Assembly: GCA_951394405.1 (NCBI GenBank) | Contig: OX596334.1 | Location: 4,464,001-4,528,000 of the forward strand | Reading direction: 5' to 3' | DNA: 64,000 nucleotides | DNA from: Coprinellus micaceus | Lineage: Eukaryota > Basidiomycota > Agaricomycetes > Agaricales > Psathyrellaceae | In this document: piece after piece, positions 1 to 11,108 of the stretch | Numbering within the stretch: position 1 is the first letter of the stretch | How the letters are laid out: every line of letters starts with the position of its first letter | The notes under the pieces: model-generated | What the model was told of the DNA's origin: nothing | Databases searched by the model: none | The model's input: only the letters and a program-made list of their open reading frames with translations | Program-made: the position numbers and the translations under genes

Positions 1-1426
1 CTCGAAGACCTACGGCAACTGTGAGTTTCAAGCTTCGTGAAACAGAAATGCCGCGTACCCTGTCGAAGCCAAAGTTGTATACCTCCTTCCGTTCGTTCCC
101 CATCGCACTCTCGCTGCTCGAATGGAGCACAATATCCTTCTTCCCCTCTCCACTGTCGCTGTCGGGAAACACCATCTGCGCCTTCGCCTCGTCCTTCGCC
201 GTCTCCCTCTCCTCGTTGTCTAGCGTTTCAATCCTCGCACTTGAACAAAGATCGCTCGAGAGCACCGGCCGCACTCTGCAGAACACCCGAATATTGCCCT
301 TCAGCTCCAGGATCGTGTTGTGCAACTTCCTCCGGATCGTCTCGCTCTCGAACACTTCCTTCCTCATCGCCACCACTAACTTCTCCTTCTCCTCCACGAC
401 CCTCTTCATCTCCTCCACCTCCGCGTTCGCAGCATCCAGCCGCTGCTGCAGACTCGATACGGTGTTGTGCAACGCCGTGTTCTCCGCGGTGAGCGTGAGG
501 TGCGCCTGCGATTGCCCCGCCAACGTCGTCCTCAAATGATCCACCGTCCCCCGTTCCCTCTCCAACTCGTTCCTCGTCACCCGCAGATCCTCCGTCACCT
601 CCCTCGCCTCCCGCTCCTTCTTCCTCAGATCCATCTCGAGCTCCATAACTTCCTTGCTGTGCTTCAACCGCATCTCGTCGAGCTCGTCGCTGAACGACAC
701 CAGCTCCCTCTTATGGCTCAGCTCCAGCGCCTTGGCTTCCGATAGCTGTTTTGAGAGGTTGAGGTGGTTATTCTGGAGCTCGGACATCTTCGAACGCTCG
801 ACATCCATCTCGGCCGCGAGCCTCTCAGCATCGGCGTGTCGTGCTGCTTCAAGCTCGGCGAGCTGGGATTGGATGGTGGTGATGGTGGGCTTGGGTGGGG
901 TGACTTTCTTCGTAGTTGCGGTCGCCGAACGAAGACCGGGGCGAGAGATCGTACGTGTACGCGCTCCAGCAGCGGCCGATGGGGGCTTGGAGATGACCCG
1001 AGAAGGCCCAGCGGTCGGAGGAGCGCTCATCCCTCTCCCCACCGTACGTGCGGCCCCTGCGCGTGGCTTGGCCACTGTGTTTGTTAGCCCGAGCTTGCTG
1101 GATGAGAGCGTTGGGACCTTCGATGCCCCAGGGCCGTCACTCGAGTGGCCACCTCCACTCGATTTGAGATTCCCTGCGTTCTTCGATGTGTTCAATGGGG
1201 GCTTGGATGGTCCTGAGATCGTTCGTGTTCGTGTTGGCCGTGCTGCCGTCCCCAGAGCTGCGATCTTGCGCGGCCGCACCATCTCCTCCAACGTATCTCC
1301 CTCCTCATCTTCGTCATCGTCGGATGACTTGCGTTTGCGTGTCGTTGTTACATAGGTTGTCGCGAGGGTCGGGACGTTCTCGGCCTGGTTTGGCGAAGAG
1401 CTGCGTAGTCGTGGTAATCTTGACAT
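1..1426 (-). CDS. Kinesin-14 (C-terminal motor kinesin), 5' part only
   Basis: Minus-end-directed microtubule motor of the Kar3/HSET type, used in spindle assembly and nuclear movement. The start at 1426 gives one long open exon (59-1426, 456 codons). Order: a basic, Ser/Thr/Pro-rich tail (about residues 1-165), a long charged coiled coil (about 165-365), then the family's neck-motor junction [20 protein letters not shown]. The exon ends in YNFGFDR. A 49-bp GT-AG intron (10-58) follows, and bases 1-9 continue as VFE, matching the FDRVF motor motif. P-loop, switches and microtubule-binding regions lie beyond the left edge, so the gene is cut by the window rather than broken. A tail, stalk and motor in that order is diagnostic of kinesin-14. 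It shares a 257-bp divergent promoter with APN2. Family call firm; exact orthologue (Kar3/KlpA) inferred. Confidence 0.93.
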   Translation of the reverse strand, partial: MSRLPRLRSSSPNQAENVPTLATTYVTTTRKRKSSDDDEDEEGDTLEEMVRPRKIAALGTAARPTRTRTISGPSKPPLNTSKNAGNLKSSGGGHSSDGPGASKVPTLSSSKLGLTNTVAKPRAGAARTVGRGMSAPPTAGPSRVISKPPSAAAGARTRTISRPGLRSATATTKKVTPPKPTITTIQSQLAELEAARHADAERLAAEMDVERSKMSELQNNHLNLSKQLSEAKALELSHKRELVSFSDELDEMRLKHSKEVMELEMDLRKKEREAREVTEDLRVTRNELERERGTVDHLRTTLAGQSQAHLTLTAENTALHNTVSSLQQRLDAANAEVEEMKRVVEEKEKLVVAMRKEVFESETIRRKLHNTILELKGNIRVFCRVRPVLSSDLCSSARIETLDNEERETAKDEAKAQMVFPDSDSGEGKKDIVLHSSSESAMGNERKEVYNFGFDRVRGISVSRSLKLTVAVGLR

Positions 1427-1683
1427 TGCTTGTCGTCGTAGGCTGGCGATGTCGTCACTGTCAGCGACAACGATGAGAGATGAGAGCAGGACGTGTGCGC
1501 TGTGGTCCGAGGGTCAACAACTTGAACGCGTCCAGAACTGGTCACGTGGCGGCGTCACGACACAGCCACGGTATTACAGACGCGCCCAGCCTCAACCTGA
1601 CTGGCGCTTCCACTTGAACCAAACCTACATCGTTCTAAGGATATTCCTCTCCTAATACCGCCTCTAGGTCGAAAGCGTAAATC
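1427..1683. promoter_or_regulatory. Divergent promoter between kinesin-14 and APN2
   Basis: This 257-bp gap separates the start codons of two genes read in opposite directions, so both core promoters and 5' UTRs must lie here. I see no clear TATA box. Short ORFs in it are not credible genes. Confidence 0.5.
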
Positions 1684-4197
1684 ATGAGGCTTCTAACATG
1701 GAACATAGTGAGTGCAAAACACCCCCAATATGAGGCTTGAGACCTGGATACTCACTGGGAAAGACAGAATGGCGTCAAGACGTTACCGAAATACCACCCG
1801 TACGTATCGACTCTCACACCATCGTCAATAAAGTCTCTGGGTCGTTATACGAAACCGAGGAGCGTTCCAACCAATCCTCTCTCGACGCCCATTTGAGCTC
1901 GAGGAACGCCAACACGAGGTCTATTGAAGGCGAATAGGACGAGGATACCTCATCTTGTGGACGTGGACCCCCATTATTTGCGTTCAACTGACGAAACCCG
2001 TACCTCAGATGGAATACCCTCTCCAACTTTGACGAGATCCTGCAGAAACTAGAGGCAGACATCATATGTTTTCAAGGTATGTCACACACTGGTTCATGAT
2101 ATCCACATCCGAGTTTGGCATCGTAGAAATGAAAACCAGCCGTAAACAACTCACTAAAGACGTTGCCGCCCCACCGTCCTTCGACGCATTCATTTCCCTC
2201 CCAGTCAAGAAGACTGGTTATTCTGGCGTAGCGACGTACACCAAGTCTTCTGTGGTAGTCCCGCTGAAAGCTGAGGAAGGCTTGACTGGGTTGTTGCAAC
2301 CAAAGCCTCCCCTCTCTCTGGAGGAACGGATATCGCGGCCAGAGGTTTACCCGCCGCGCTTACTTGACGACGAAGTAGAGGGAGCTGAAGGGGAGGAGGA
2401 ACTGGATTTCGACGACCTCGACGGGGAAGGGCGCACCCTAGTTCTCGACTTCGGTCTCTTCGTCCTAATCAACACCTACAGCCCCAACGTCGGCGACACC
2501 CCCTCCCGCTTGGCCTACAAAATGGCTTACCATAAGCTCCTCTCCATGCGCGTTAAAGGACTCATCGGAAAGGAAGGGAGAGAGGTGATCGTTGTGGGGG
2601 ACTTGAACGCCTGCGCTGCAGTTATAGACCACTGCGAAGGGGCGTTGATGGTTAGAAAAGGGCAGGAGGAGGGTATGGAGGGAGAGGAGGGATTCTGGGG
2701 TGAATCGTATAGAAGGTGGTTGAGGGACTGGGCCAGGGAGAACGGAGGGATAATGGTTGATGTGGTGAGGAAGTTTTGGCCAGAAAGGAAGGGGATGTAC
2801 ACCTGTAAGTCGTTCAGTTCCATTCAATTCATTCATCTAGTTATCTGTACACCGTCTTTGTGATCAGTGAACTAACGAGTCTGTACACAGGCTGGAATAC
2901 GAAACTCAACGCCCGCGAAACGAACTATGGCACCCGTATCGACTACATTCTCTGCACACCGGGGCTCCTTCCCTGGGTCAAAGCCGGCGACACGCTGCCC
3001 AGCGTAAAGGGGAGCGACCACTGCCCTGTTTTTGTCGACTTCTACGACGAAATCACCACCCCTGACGGAAGCATCGTTCGCCTGCAAGATGCTCTGAGGA
3101 TGAGTTTTATCTCTGGAGGAGTGGGGAGAGAAAGATCAGGAGAAGGAGAGGGGGAAACGCCGAAGAGAGACCCCCCTCGACTGTGCGCGAAGTTCTGGGA
3201 CGAGTTCTCAGGGAAGCAGACTAGCCTAGCGCAGTTTTTTGGTGGAGGGGCGAAGGGGAAGGTGTCCAGCGTAACGTCGGGTTCGAGTTCAAGATCAATT
3301 TCGACATCGAGTACGCCTACGCATACACCCACAGCTACCGCAACCCCTACCCCAACACCAGGTCCCTCGATGCGCACACCAGCTGAGCCCGTTGTAATTA
3401 CCGCTCAGTCTGACCTCCCCTCCGCGACTACCTCAAACTCAACTTCAGCTTCGACAACGGCTACGAAGCGCAAGCTGGCCCCCGAACCCACTAATTCAAC
3501 GAAGAAAGCTAAGATGAAGGAGAGGAAAGGGAAGGCGGGCCAACAGAGTATCGCCAGTTTCTTCGCTAAGCCATCAACATCGACGTCAACGGCCAAGGGC
3601 AAACAACCTACAGAACCCTCTTCATCCCAGTCGAATTCAAACTCAAGCACAGACCACGACATGGACGTCGTCGATGGGTACGACCAGGAGGACGAAGACT
3701 ACAAACTCGCCCTCCAACTATCCCAAGAATACTCGTCACAATTCAACCTTTCGTCGTCCCAGTCTTCCGTAACGTCGTCCTCGAATAGTTCTGGGAACGG
3801 AAAACAAAACGAAAGGGCCAAAGACGCTTGGACGTCCCTCCTTGCGCCTACCCAGCCACCCACCTGCCGCGCCCACAACGAGCCGGCGAAAGAATACACC
3901 GTGAACAAGCCTGGCCCAAATAAAGGGAAGAAGTTCTTTATTTGCTCCAGGTACGCAACTCCTACCCTTGTCGTCCCAACCCCCGGTCTACTTGACTTCG
4001 TCGAAGGAACCAGCTGATGATGTGAAATTCTTAGGCCTGTGGGTCCGGGATACGACAAGGGGAAATCAGAGCGGCTCAGGGAACACGTCGACCCTCAGTA
4101 CCGTTGTGACTTTTTCAAGTGGTCGAGTGACGTTCGGAGGGAGCAGGCGCTGGTGCAACAGGGAAAGAGTGGTTCAGGGTTGAATGGAAAGTCATGA
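1684..4197 (+). CDS. APN2: DNA-(apurinic/apyrimidinic site) endonuclease 2
   Basis: Cuts DNA at abasic sites and trims 3' blocks in base-excision repair in the nucleus. Six exons: 1684-1707, 1768-1799, 2009-2076, 2127-2804, 2891-3950, 4035-4197 (675 codons with stop). Phases agree and introns are GT-AG. The N-terminus MRLLTWNI joins NGVKTLPKYHPWN, the exonuclease III fold start. Other motifs are CFQEMK (metal-binding Glu), GDLNAC, TRIDYILCT and GSDHCPVF (catalytic Asp-His near residues 309-311). The Ser/Thr-rich tail has two PCNA-interacting (PIP) motifs, QTSLAQFF (about residue 377) and QQSIASFF (about 485). It ends in a GRF zinc finger (CRAH, FFICSR, CDFFKW, about 593-655). The nuclease-PIP-GRF order is the APN2/APEX2 architecture. 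The second intron is long (209 bp). Start chosen because it gives the conserved N-terminus exactly. Confidence 0.95.
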
Positions 4198-4523
4198 TGT
4201 CTATCCATTCTTTCCTGCAACCTGGTTTTCAAGGTCAACGGACGTACTCGACTCTTTCAAACGCGAAGTACGTCCCCAAAGCATCCCTCGACAGGACTTC
4301 GGAGGTTTTGAAACAATCACAACAGGCTACTTTGTAACTGGTGACACCGCGACCGACTTAGAGCGACATCCAGAATTTGATACCAGACTTGCCAACCACC
4401 CAGCCCCAAGCAAACGTCGAAAGGATGGCTCACTCCAGTCACCCTCTCACTCACTCCTTTCCTTCCCCTTCAACTATCCCTGACACCCACCTACGCTTAC
4501 ACGCCCATTGTCTCTTCTTGACA
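4198..4523. other. Intergenic, APN2 3' end to sugar transporter
   Basis: The 3' flank of APN2 and the promoter and 5' UTR of the transporter. Open frames here have no recognisable content. Confidence 0.5.
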
Positions 4524-6253
4524 ATGCGCACCTTCAAACGTCGTTACCCCCGATGGATGATTGGGAAACCACTTCTCTACGCCTCCTCCGCCCTCGCCTC
4601 CCTCGGGGACGCGATGTTTGGGTACAGCCAAGGCGTCATCGCCGCCGCACAAGTCCAGCCTTCATTCATCAAACGGATGTACGGACCCAGCCTCACTCTC
4701 CACCAAGTCCAGAGCGGCAACAACGGCGTGAATCCTTTCTTGCAAGGTAGTTCGACTCGCTCTCCCCAGCATCGTGAGGGTAACAGCACCTGGCTTTTAT
4801 AGCGATCGTCGTGGGCTGCCTCAACATCACAGCCCTGCTCTCCTCCATCCTCTCCGCCTACGTTTGCGACAAACTCGGACGGCGTGCCTCCGTCCGCGGA
4901 GGGGCCTTCATCTATTTCGTCGCCGCCCTCATTCAGATCTTCATGCCCAACCTCGCTACTCTCTTCGTCGGTCGGTGTATCCAAGGCATTGGCGTCGGCA
5001 TGCTCTCCATGACGGTCCCTATCCTCCAGTGCGAGATCGCCCCTGGCCATGGGAGGGGGTTGTTTGTCAGCATCGAGTACTTCTTCCTCAACTCGGGTTA
5101 CGCGTTGAGTGCTTGGGTGGGGTACGCGTTTTTCTTCAAGATGCCAAGCGAGATCGCATGGAGGGGGCCGTACATCGTTCAGGCAGGCCTCGCAGCGATC
5201 TTGTTCGCGTGGACGTTCTACCTTCCGGAAACCCCGCGTTGGCTCGTACAGCACGGGTACAGAGAGGAAGGTCTCCAAATCCTCGCAGATCTCCACGGCT
5301 CAGGCGACATTTCCGACCCAGTCATCATCCGCCAATTTGTGGACATGGAAACGACGATCCTCCTCGAAAACAAGCTCGGGCAAGTTACGTGGGGCGAACT
5401 CTTCCGGTTCTACCCCCGCCGTGTCATGGTCGGGGTCTCTTGCCAACAGTTTGCTCAGACGAACGGAATCAACGCACTTCTCTACTTCCTCCCCGAGAAT
5501 CTCGCCCGCGCGGGGTTCACGCTCGACCGATCCCTCCTCTACGCGGGCGCCTGCGCCCTCATCTACTGCGCTGGTACCATACCCACCATGTTCTTCATCG
5601 ATTCGTGGGGCCGTCGTCCTTTCCTCCTTTACGGTAGCATCGGCCTTGCACTCTCCCTCGCGGCCATGGGGGCCCTCCAATTCCACAGCGACAAGATCCC
5701 GGATGGCCCTGCAAAGCTGCCTACGGCCGATGGGTACTTCGCCGCAGTCTGTGCGTACCTCTTCATTTTCGGTGCGAGCTGGGGACCGGGGCCGTGGCTA
5801 CTCAGTGCGGAGATCTTCCCCGTGCGTGCACGCGCGAAGGGTATGGCCCTCGCCACCTCAACCAACTGGCTCTTCAACTTCATCCTCGCCTTCATCACCC
5901 CGCCGCTCTTCGCCGTCATTGGTGGCGGGTTCTACTTCATCCTCCTCGCAAGTTGCCTATGCGGAGGGTTCATGGTGTGGAAGTTCTATCCCGAGACGAG
6001 TAGGCGGACGTTGGAGGAGCTCGGGGATGTGTTCGGGGATGGGAAGGTGGATGTGCCGGTCGATGAGAAGGTGGACGGGCATAGGGTGGTTGGGAGGGAG
6101 GCCGTCAGAGAGACGGGTCCGTTGCTGGATGCGGCGAGGGCGTTGGTGGCGAGTAGTGAGGTGACGTTGCCAGTGGATGGGATGGCGAGTGGGCAGCTGC
6201 AAGTAAAGAGCTTGGCGGGGAGTGAGACTAGCGGGAAGTTGAGCAGAGGTTAG
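4524..6253 (+). CDS. MFS sugar/inositol-type transporter
   Basis: Plasma-membrane symporter of the sugar porter family, probably importing a hexose or related polyol; substrate not predictable here. Two exons, 4524-4746 and 4803-6253, joined by a 56-bp GT-AG intron in phase 1: 557 residues, the usual length for fungal hexose transporters with twelve membrane helices. Family signatures are DKLGRR after helix 2, PETPRWL after helix 6, DSWGRRPF after helix 8, SWGPGPWLLSAEIFP and VRARAKG near helix 10, and FYPETSRRTLEEL after helix 12. The start at 4524 gives MRTFKRRYPRW before the first helix (YASSALASLGDAMFGYSQG); in-frame upstream sequence is unlike the family. The C-terminal tail of about 80 residues is hydrophilic and cytosolic. 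It stands alone, with no clustered catabolic genes. Confidence 0.93.
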
Positions 6254-6482
6254 GTTGTCGTTCACGAGTTGCAAAGGCATTGTCTTTTTCATATACCCAT
6301 TCAAGCTCATGGCTCCCTGTTGTCCCCTTTCGTTTAAAATCCGATAGCCTTGCTCCAAAGACCCGATAGAGTGACCCTGGAATGCTAGTTTGAAGGGATA
6401 AAAACTCTGTTCCGCAGAGAAAGAATCACCATATTGTACAACGATGGACCCGTACCGCAAATCTCTACCGCAACATAGCCCC

Positions 6483-7082
6483 TCACGACATCATAGCGTC
6501 CCCATCTGACGCAGGTATTGAAGAACTCGAAGGAACGACGGCCGTCGTGGCCCTCTTGTTCTCCCTGCCAAGGCCGGCAGCGCGCTCCGATTCCTCGATT
6601 GTGTATGCCGGCTCCTTGAGCTCCTTCAGTCGTCGCTTGTGGACCTTGCTCTTCCAATGGGACTTGAGGGCGTTATCCGTCTCGTAGTATCTTTGATTTT
6701 AGGGATGAATAAGACCAATTAGAGGCAGAAAGGGGTATGGAAAAGACGACGCACTTTGCGCACTCCACACAATAGTGCTGCCCCAGCCCAGGTAAATCAT
6801 AGTCGATAGGTTGAGCCTCCAATGCAGCTCGATTCTACAAAATATATTAGCCTTCTCATCCCCCAACTAGCCCTCCCCTATCCTGAATAGAATACGCACT
6901 TTGGGGTCCAAATCAATGAGTTGGATTTGATCTAGGTCTTTCGTCCTGACCTAATCGATGTCCATGCATTAGCTCCCTGTCCCAGGCTCAATCCAAGCGG
7001 ATGTGCACCTTACTCTAGTTCTGGCTGCCCTGTGGACGTCGCGCCTGGCATGGTGAGCTCGTGAACGTCGTAGACGGCCCAT
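6483..7082 (-). CDS. BUD20: Bud20/ZNF593-type zinc-finger ribosome biogenesis factor
   Basis: Shuttling pre-60S factor needed for late maturation and export of the large ribosomal subunit. Four exons on the minus strand: 7014-7082, 6900-6950, 6755-6834 and 6483-6690, 135 residues, all phases consistent. The N-terminus [19 protein letters not shown] is the conserved basic start. It is followed by [34 protein letters not shown], and the C2H2 finger with Cys-x2-Cys and [15 protein letters not shown]. Introns are 63-65 bp. Length matches the family. It is divergent from the F-box gene across 183 bp. A decayed copy lies about 2.4 kb downstream near 9275-9525. Confidence 0.94.
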
Positions 7083-7265
7083 GGTGGTCAACTGCAGAAA
7101 TATGTCAGGCGCCAATTTCAAATTGATGGCTGTAGTTTGGTTCCTGGGTGTCCTTGATTGGTGCACAAGCCAATGCCAAACATTGGTTGGAGGTCCGCGT
7201 TTATCCCCTTCAAGTTGAACTTGGCCTTGACCTTGATTGCCCATACGATTCCCTGGTTCGCCTCG
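7083..7265. promoter_or_regulatory. Divergent promoter between BUD20 and F-box gene
   Basis: The 183 bp between the two start codons must supply both promoters. An in-frame upstream ATG for the F-box gene exists at 7158, but starting there would add 36 residues with no family match before the F-box. Confidence 0.45.
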
Positions 7266-8483
7266 ATGTATACTCAAGGGCTTCCCCAAGAACTCTTCGA
7301 CCACATCATCGATCACTTCAGTAGCGATTTCCTAGCGCTGAAATTACTAGCACAGATTAGCCGCCCGTGGTCCCAGCGTACTCGTCAACACCTCTTCCAG
7401 CGGATCACCCTGACAAACACCGCTCGATGCTTTACCTTGAAAGAAATTATAAGGAAGAGGCCAATACTATCCCAGTATATTCAGACAGTCGAGATTCGCC
7501 ACGACGATAGGTACCTCTCACCCTTGTACACCATACCGTGCCTCAGCGACATCGTTACCCTTCTTCCGGCGGTCACGAAACTGTATCTAAACGGAGCCGG
7601 GGACTACATCGAGTGGAGCCGCGTTCCAGGTATACCACGGGAGGCCCTATACGACGTTATGAAGAGAGCGACAATCCTTGAGCTCACCAACATTTATAAT
7701 TTTGAAATCATTCCTCTCGCTCAGTGCCAGGCGCTCAAAGAGCTCTCCCTTCACCACGTCTATCTCCTCCCCGCGAGGTTCAAACCAACACGTCACCCTT
7801 CCCGTTCTCAGACACTCTCGCGACGCCTTCGCCGTCTCACCGTGGGCGATTGCGGCGAAGCACTCAAGGAGCTCCTCACGCGACAACCGTTCGCCACAAT
7901 CGACTTGTGCCACCCCACAGAGCTTCTGGTGCATGCCTTTGCATTTGACAAGGAAATGGCCGCTGCACTCGAGCTCTGTAGCTCAGCCGTGGAGTTGTAC
8001 CATGTACTTGCACTGACGAACAAACGGCAATCCCGCGACCCGTTTCCCGACCCTATTTTCGATTTCTCGCGTACCCCTCGCCTCAAACATCTACATATCG
8101 ACATTGCGCACCACCATTGCTGGGTACACTACGACTCAGATATCCTGATATCGGCTGTTGAAGGGCTTGATAGTGTATCGAGGCCCTCCGATTTGGAGAC
8201 GATCACAATATTACACGGGTTCGCACCACCCCCAACTGCCGGAGAATTCAGTACCGCCGTGGACGTCAACTTCGCGGCCACCGACGAAGCATGGGGCCAG
8301 CTCGACGACGTCCTTTCCGGGGACGTGTTCGAAAACCTCCAGAATGTACTTCTGGTGTTCGACATACCCATCGGCACCCAGCAAGAGGAAGATTGGAGAT
8401 GGGCAAAAGGTCAACTCTTCCACCAGATGCCCAAGATGAATGGGAAGGGTATTCTAAACGTAACTCGGTCAGCTCCACATTAG
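7266..8483 (+). CDS. F-box protein, 3' end remade by a MITE
   Basis: Single-exon protein of 405 residues. Residues about 3-45 (GLPQELFDHIIDHFSSDFLA and the SRPWSQRTRQHLF stretch) fit the F-box, which docks on Skp1 to bring substrates to SCF ubiquitin ligases. The rest is a leucine-rich region of the sort found in basidiomycete F-box families; the substrate is unknown. The stop codon TAG (8481-8483) consists of the TA target site plus the first base of the MITE at 8483-8999. Removing the element and one TA keeps the frame open for about 33 more residues beyond the insertion, to a TGA ending at 9098. The ancestral protein was therefore probably longer, and this C-terminus is transposon-made. 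Confidence 0.8.
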   Translation: MYTQGLPQELFDHIIDHFSSDFLALKLLAQISRPWSQRTRQHLFQRITLTNTARCFTLKEIIRKRPILSQYIQTVEIRHDDRYLSPLYTIPCLSDIVTLLPAVTKLYLNGAGDYIEWSRVPGIPREALYDVMKRATILELTNIYNFEIIPLAQCQALKELSLHHVYLLPARFKPTRHPSRSQTLSRRLRRLTVGDCGEALKELLTRQPFATIDLCHPTELLVHAFAFDKEMAAALELCSSAVELYHVLALTNKRQSRDPFPDPIFDFSRTPRLKHLHIDIAHHHCWVHYDSDILISAVEGLDSVSRPSDLETITILHGFAPPPTAGEFSTAVDVNFAATDEAWGQLDDVLSGDVFENLQNVLLVFDIPIGTQQEEDWRWAKGQLFHQMPKMNGKGILNVTRSAPH

Positions 8484-8999
8484 CCGCGCTCACGGTTGAA
8501 CGCTTTTCGCTTATGCGGAACGCTTTTCGCTGATTTGCGTGATGGTGTCACACCGGTCACACGTTACGGCAAACGCCGACCGTGTGCCGCCGCGCTGCTG
8601 CCGCGCGCTGAGAGCGGGGCCGGACACATCTTGCTCACTGTTCATCACGACGACGACGAGGTCTTGTCACGAAAAGTCACTTCCAAACCTGGTCTTGCTC
8701 CTGCCCTGCCACAGCGCAAACCTAACCTCGGATACGGAGCTGGACCAAAACAGGTAGAAACCGAATACTCTTCCTCGTCATCGTCTGCAACGACGAGCAG
8801 GGGTTACACACCCGACGTGGCGACCCTCCCGACGACCTGTCGGCTTCTCTGGCGGATGGGAATTTGATGACTATTGATGGGATTATAATCAGAACAAGCG
8901 ATTGATGTGCGCCCGATGCGCGTGAAATTTATCAAAATCTGTCACGCTTCAGCGAAAAGCGTTCCGCATAAGCGAAAAGCGCTCAACCGTGAGCGCGGC
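8483..8999. mobile_element. MITE with 51-bp terminal inverted repeats and TA target duplication
   Basis: 517-bp non-autonomous element. The left end 8483-8533 and right end 8949-8999 are inverted copies with one mismatch, beginning GCCGCGCTCACGG. It is flanked by TA on both sides (8481-8482, 9000-9001), the Tc1/mariner pattern. Within each terminal repeat the sequence AACGCTTTTCGCT occurs twice, a possible transposase-binding duplication. It codes for nothing recognisable. It sits in the 3' end of the upstream F-box reading frame. Confidence 0.9.
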
Positions 9000-9001
9000 T
9001 A

Positions 9002-9098
9002 TTATCGCTCACAGGTTGCTTTTGACTCATGCTCCGTCAAGGCGGTGCGATTCAGCAACCTGACAGAGCTGCGGCTAACGAGCCCAAGAGCAAGTTGA
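9002..9098 (+). pseudogene. Detached 3' end of the F-box reading frame
   Basis: Coding tail left downstream of the MITE. It reads YRSQVAFDSC through RLTSPRAS to a TGA ending at 9098, in the same frame as the F-box gene once the MITE and one TA are removed. It has no start of its own and would be untranslated 3' sequence now. Confidence 0.6.
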
Positions 9099-9274
9099 AG
9101 TACTACGCTAGGCTCGAAACCAGCCGTTACTAAAAAGTGCCAAGAGCTGGCATCGAGTCTAGTACTACGCGAGCGTCTAGCATTAAGCAAACACGAGCAC
9201 TACCGAGAGAAATTCAAAAAGCACCATAGTCCACAACGCTTGAGCGTGCGGGTATATAGCCCAGCTCAGTATCA

Positions 9275-9525
9275 CTATCCCGTACAGGTACCAAAGTACC
9301 CGAAGGAACGAGGTTCCCAGAGCCCCTTCAGTCGGCGCTCGCAGTGGATCTGCCCTCCCAGTAAGACCTGAGAGTGTTGTCCATCCCATAGGATCTTTGT
9401 TTATGGGCATGAATGGATTGATTTGGGGCAGAAGCTTGAAGGGCATGAAAAGATAAATGCACTTGGCGCACTCCACACAGCATTTTTTTCACAAACCGGG
9501 TAAGTCGTAGTACTTCCAGAGGTGT
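9275..9525 (-). pseudogene. Decayed partial copy of BUD20
   Basis: The minus strand here aligns by eye with exon 3, intron 3 and exon 4 of BUD20. The segments TACTACGACTTACCCGG, TGTGTGGAGTGCGCCAAG and CGCCGACTGAAGGGGCTC correspond to the DYDLPG, CVECAK and RRLKELK codons. Many substitutions and indels remove the frame. The equivalent of intron 3 is still present, so the copy arose as DNA, not through a processed transcript. A 97-residue open frame across it is residual. Confidence 0.75.
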
Positions 9526-9730
9526 CCCGGTAGCCTAGTCATATCGACTAGAGGAAACCGCAGTCCCGAGTCTGGCGGAAGTACTTAGTAGGGGCGGGCG
9601 GAGTCATTTCGTGATTGCCGCCCGCAATCAACCCGTTTTGGGAGCCGCCATGTCACGCTCCGGAAATATTGGTTTCTCATACTAAGCTTAACCTTTCTGC
9701 CCTCCTCCCACCACCACCACCGCGTCGAAC

Positions 9731-11108
9731 ATGCCGCCCAAGAAGAAAGTCAAGAAATCCGACCCAGCACCCAAATCCACGGCGGCGAGTGGGAAAGCTA
9801 GAGGGTCTACGTCGAAGACTTCCACTGAGGACCCTTCGAACGCGCAGAAAGGCATAGTCCGCCTCCCCCTGGAGCTCATCACCAAGATCCTCGCAAACTA
9901 CAAGTCCATAGGGAACTTTACCTCGATCCCTGATCAGAGCGAGAAGAACGACGCCAAGCGGAGCACGTATGGCGGAGCAGGCACTGAGCCGAAGCCTGAA
10001 CCAGATCTCCTGGCAGGCGGACCTGTCCTTCCTAGAACCTACCTCGAGCGCCCGGACGTTCTGAGAGCCTTGTCCCAGACGTGTGTGGCCTATAGGAAGG
10101 TTTTTTTGCCTCTGCTTTACGAGAGGTTAGAGGTGTGTGTTACGACGCGCCCCGGGAACCCGACGAAGGCGTTCTACAAGCACCTTGGGGAGGCGTTGGA
10201 AAGGAAGTGTGAGGGGCTTGCTAAGAGGGAGGATCTCTGGCAGTTCGTAGGGTGCGTACGCGTCTGATACGTGTCTTGCGGGTATCCAGAGATTTCCATT
10301 TCATATTACGATATACAGGAAGGTACATGTCTCCTTAACCCGGTACCAAACTGGTAGCCTATCGACTTTGCTCAAATGCATGCAAAACCTCCCAAACCTG
10401 CATACCATCAAGGTCCTGCACGCACACACCCAAATGACCACCGCTATCAAGAGCGCGTTCGAGAAAGCGTCTTTACCAACTGTGCGCACGGTGATCGTTC
10501 CGGGGTTCTGCCACGAGATTCTGAGAGCATGTCCGGAAGTGAGGAGCGTGTGGTGTACGGAGGGGGACGGGAGTAAGCTTATAGGTGCCTTGGGGAAGGG
10601 GAAGTGTAACAAGGTGGAGGAGGTGAGGGGGTGCGTGTTGAGTGATACGATGATGAAACGTAAGTAGAAAGCTAGGGTTGTGTGCTAGCTGCTAGTGATT
10701 GACCATAGAAACCTAGGTCTGGTGAAAATCGCGCCTAACCTGGGTATCATCGAAATGAAGTCTACAGAGGAGGTTCGTACATCTGGGCTCTATTTATCTC
10801 ACCCTAATGTAGAATACCCATTCTCACCCTTCCGCTCCCTCCTTCTCTCCTCCCTCTAGACCCAGCTCGCCCTCCTCAAATCCTTCAAACACCTCAACAC
10901 CATTGACCTCCCTCAATACCGAAGATGGCGGAATTCCAACCCCTCTCTCGACCCCAAGTCCCCGGAATTGCAAGGCTCGATCAGGACGTGCCGCGCGATA
11001 CTGAAGGCGTCCCCGTCAACGGAGCGGAAGTACCTGAGGCTTTGTTGGGATAGGGAACAAGGGGCGGACGAGGGGGAGAGGGAGTTCGTTCAGGTTGGGG
11101 TGGAGTAG
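9731..11108 (+). CDS. Lysine-rich F-box-like/leucine-rich protein, tandem paralogue A
   Basis: Four exons (9731-10251, 10319-10659, 10717-10772, 10860-11108) give 388 residues with consistent phases and GT-AG introns of 57-87 bp. The start MPPKKKVKKS is a basic, possibly nuclear-targeting tail. Residues about 40-60, KGIVRLPLELITKILANY, look like the first half of an F-box. The body follows with TCVAYRKVFLPLLYERLEVC, PNLHTIKV and a conserved end RKYLRLCWD. Function unknown; an SCF adaptor is possible. The gene at 11918-13275 has the same exon plan, so the two are tandem duplicates. Confidence 0.82.

Noticed and set aside
21..1355. Several long plus-strand open frames
   Set aside because: They are antisense to the kinesin-14 exon, and their composition is the complement of a coiled coil; the minus-strand reading has family motifs.
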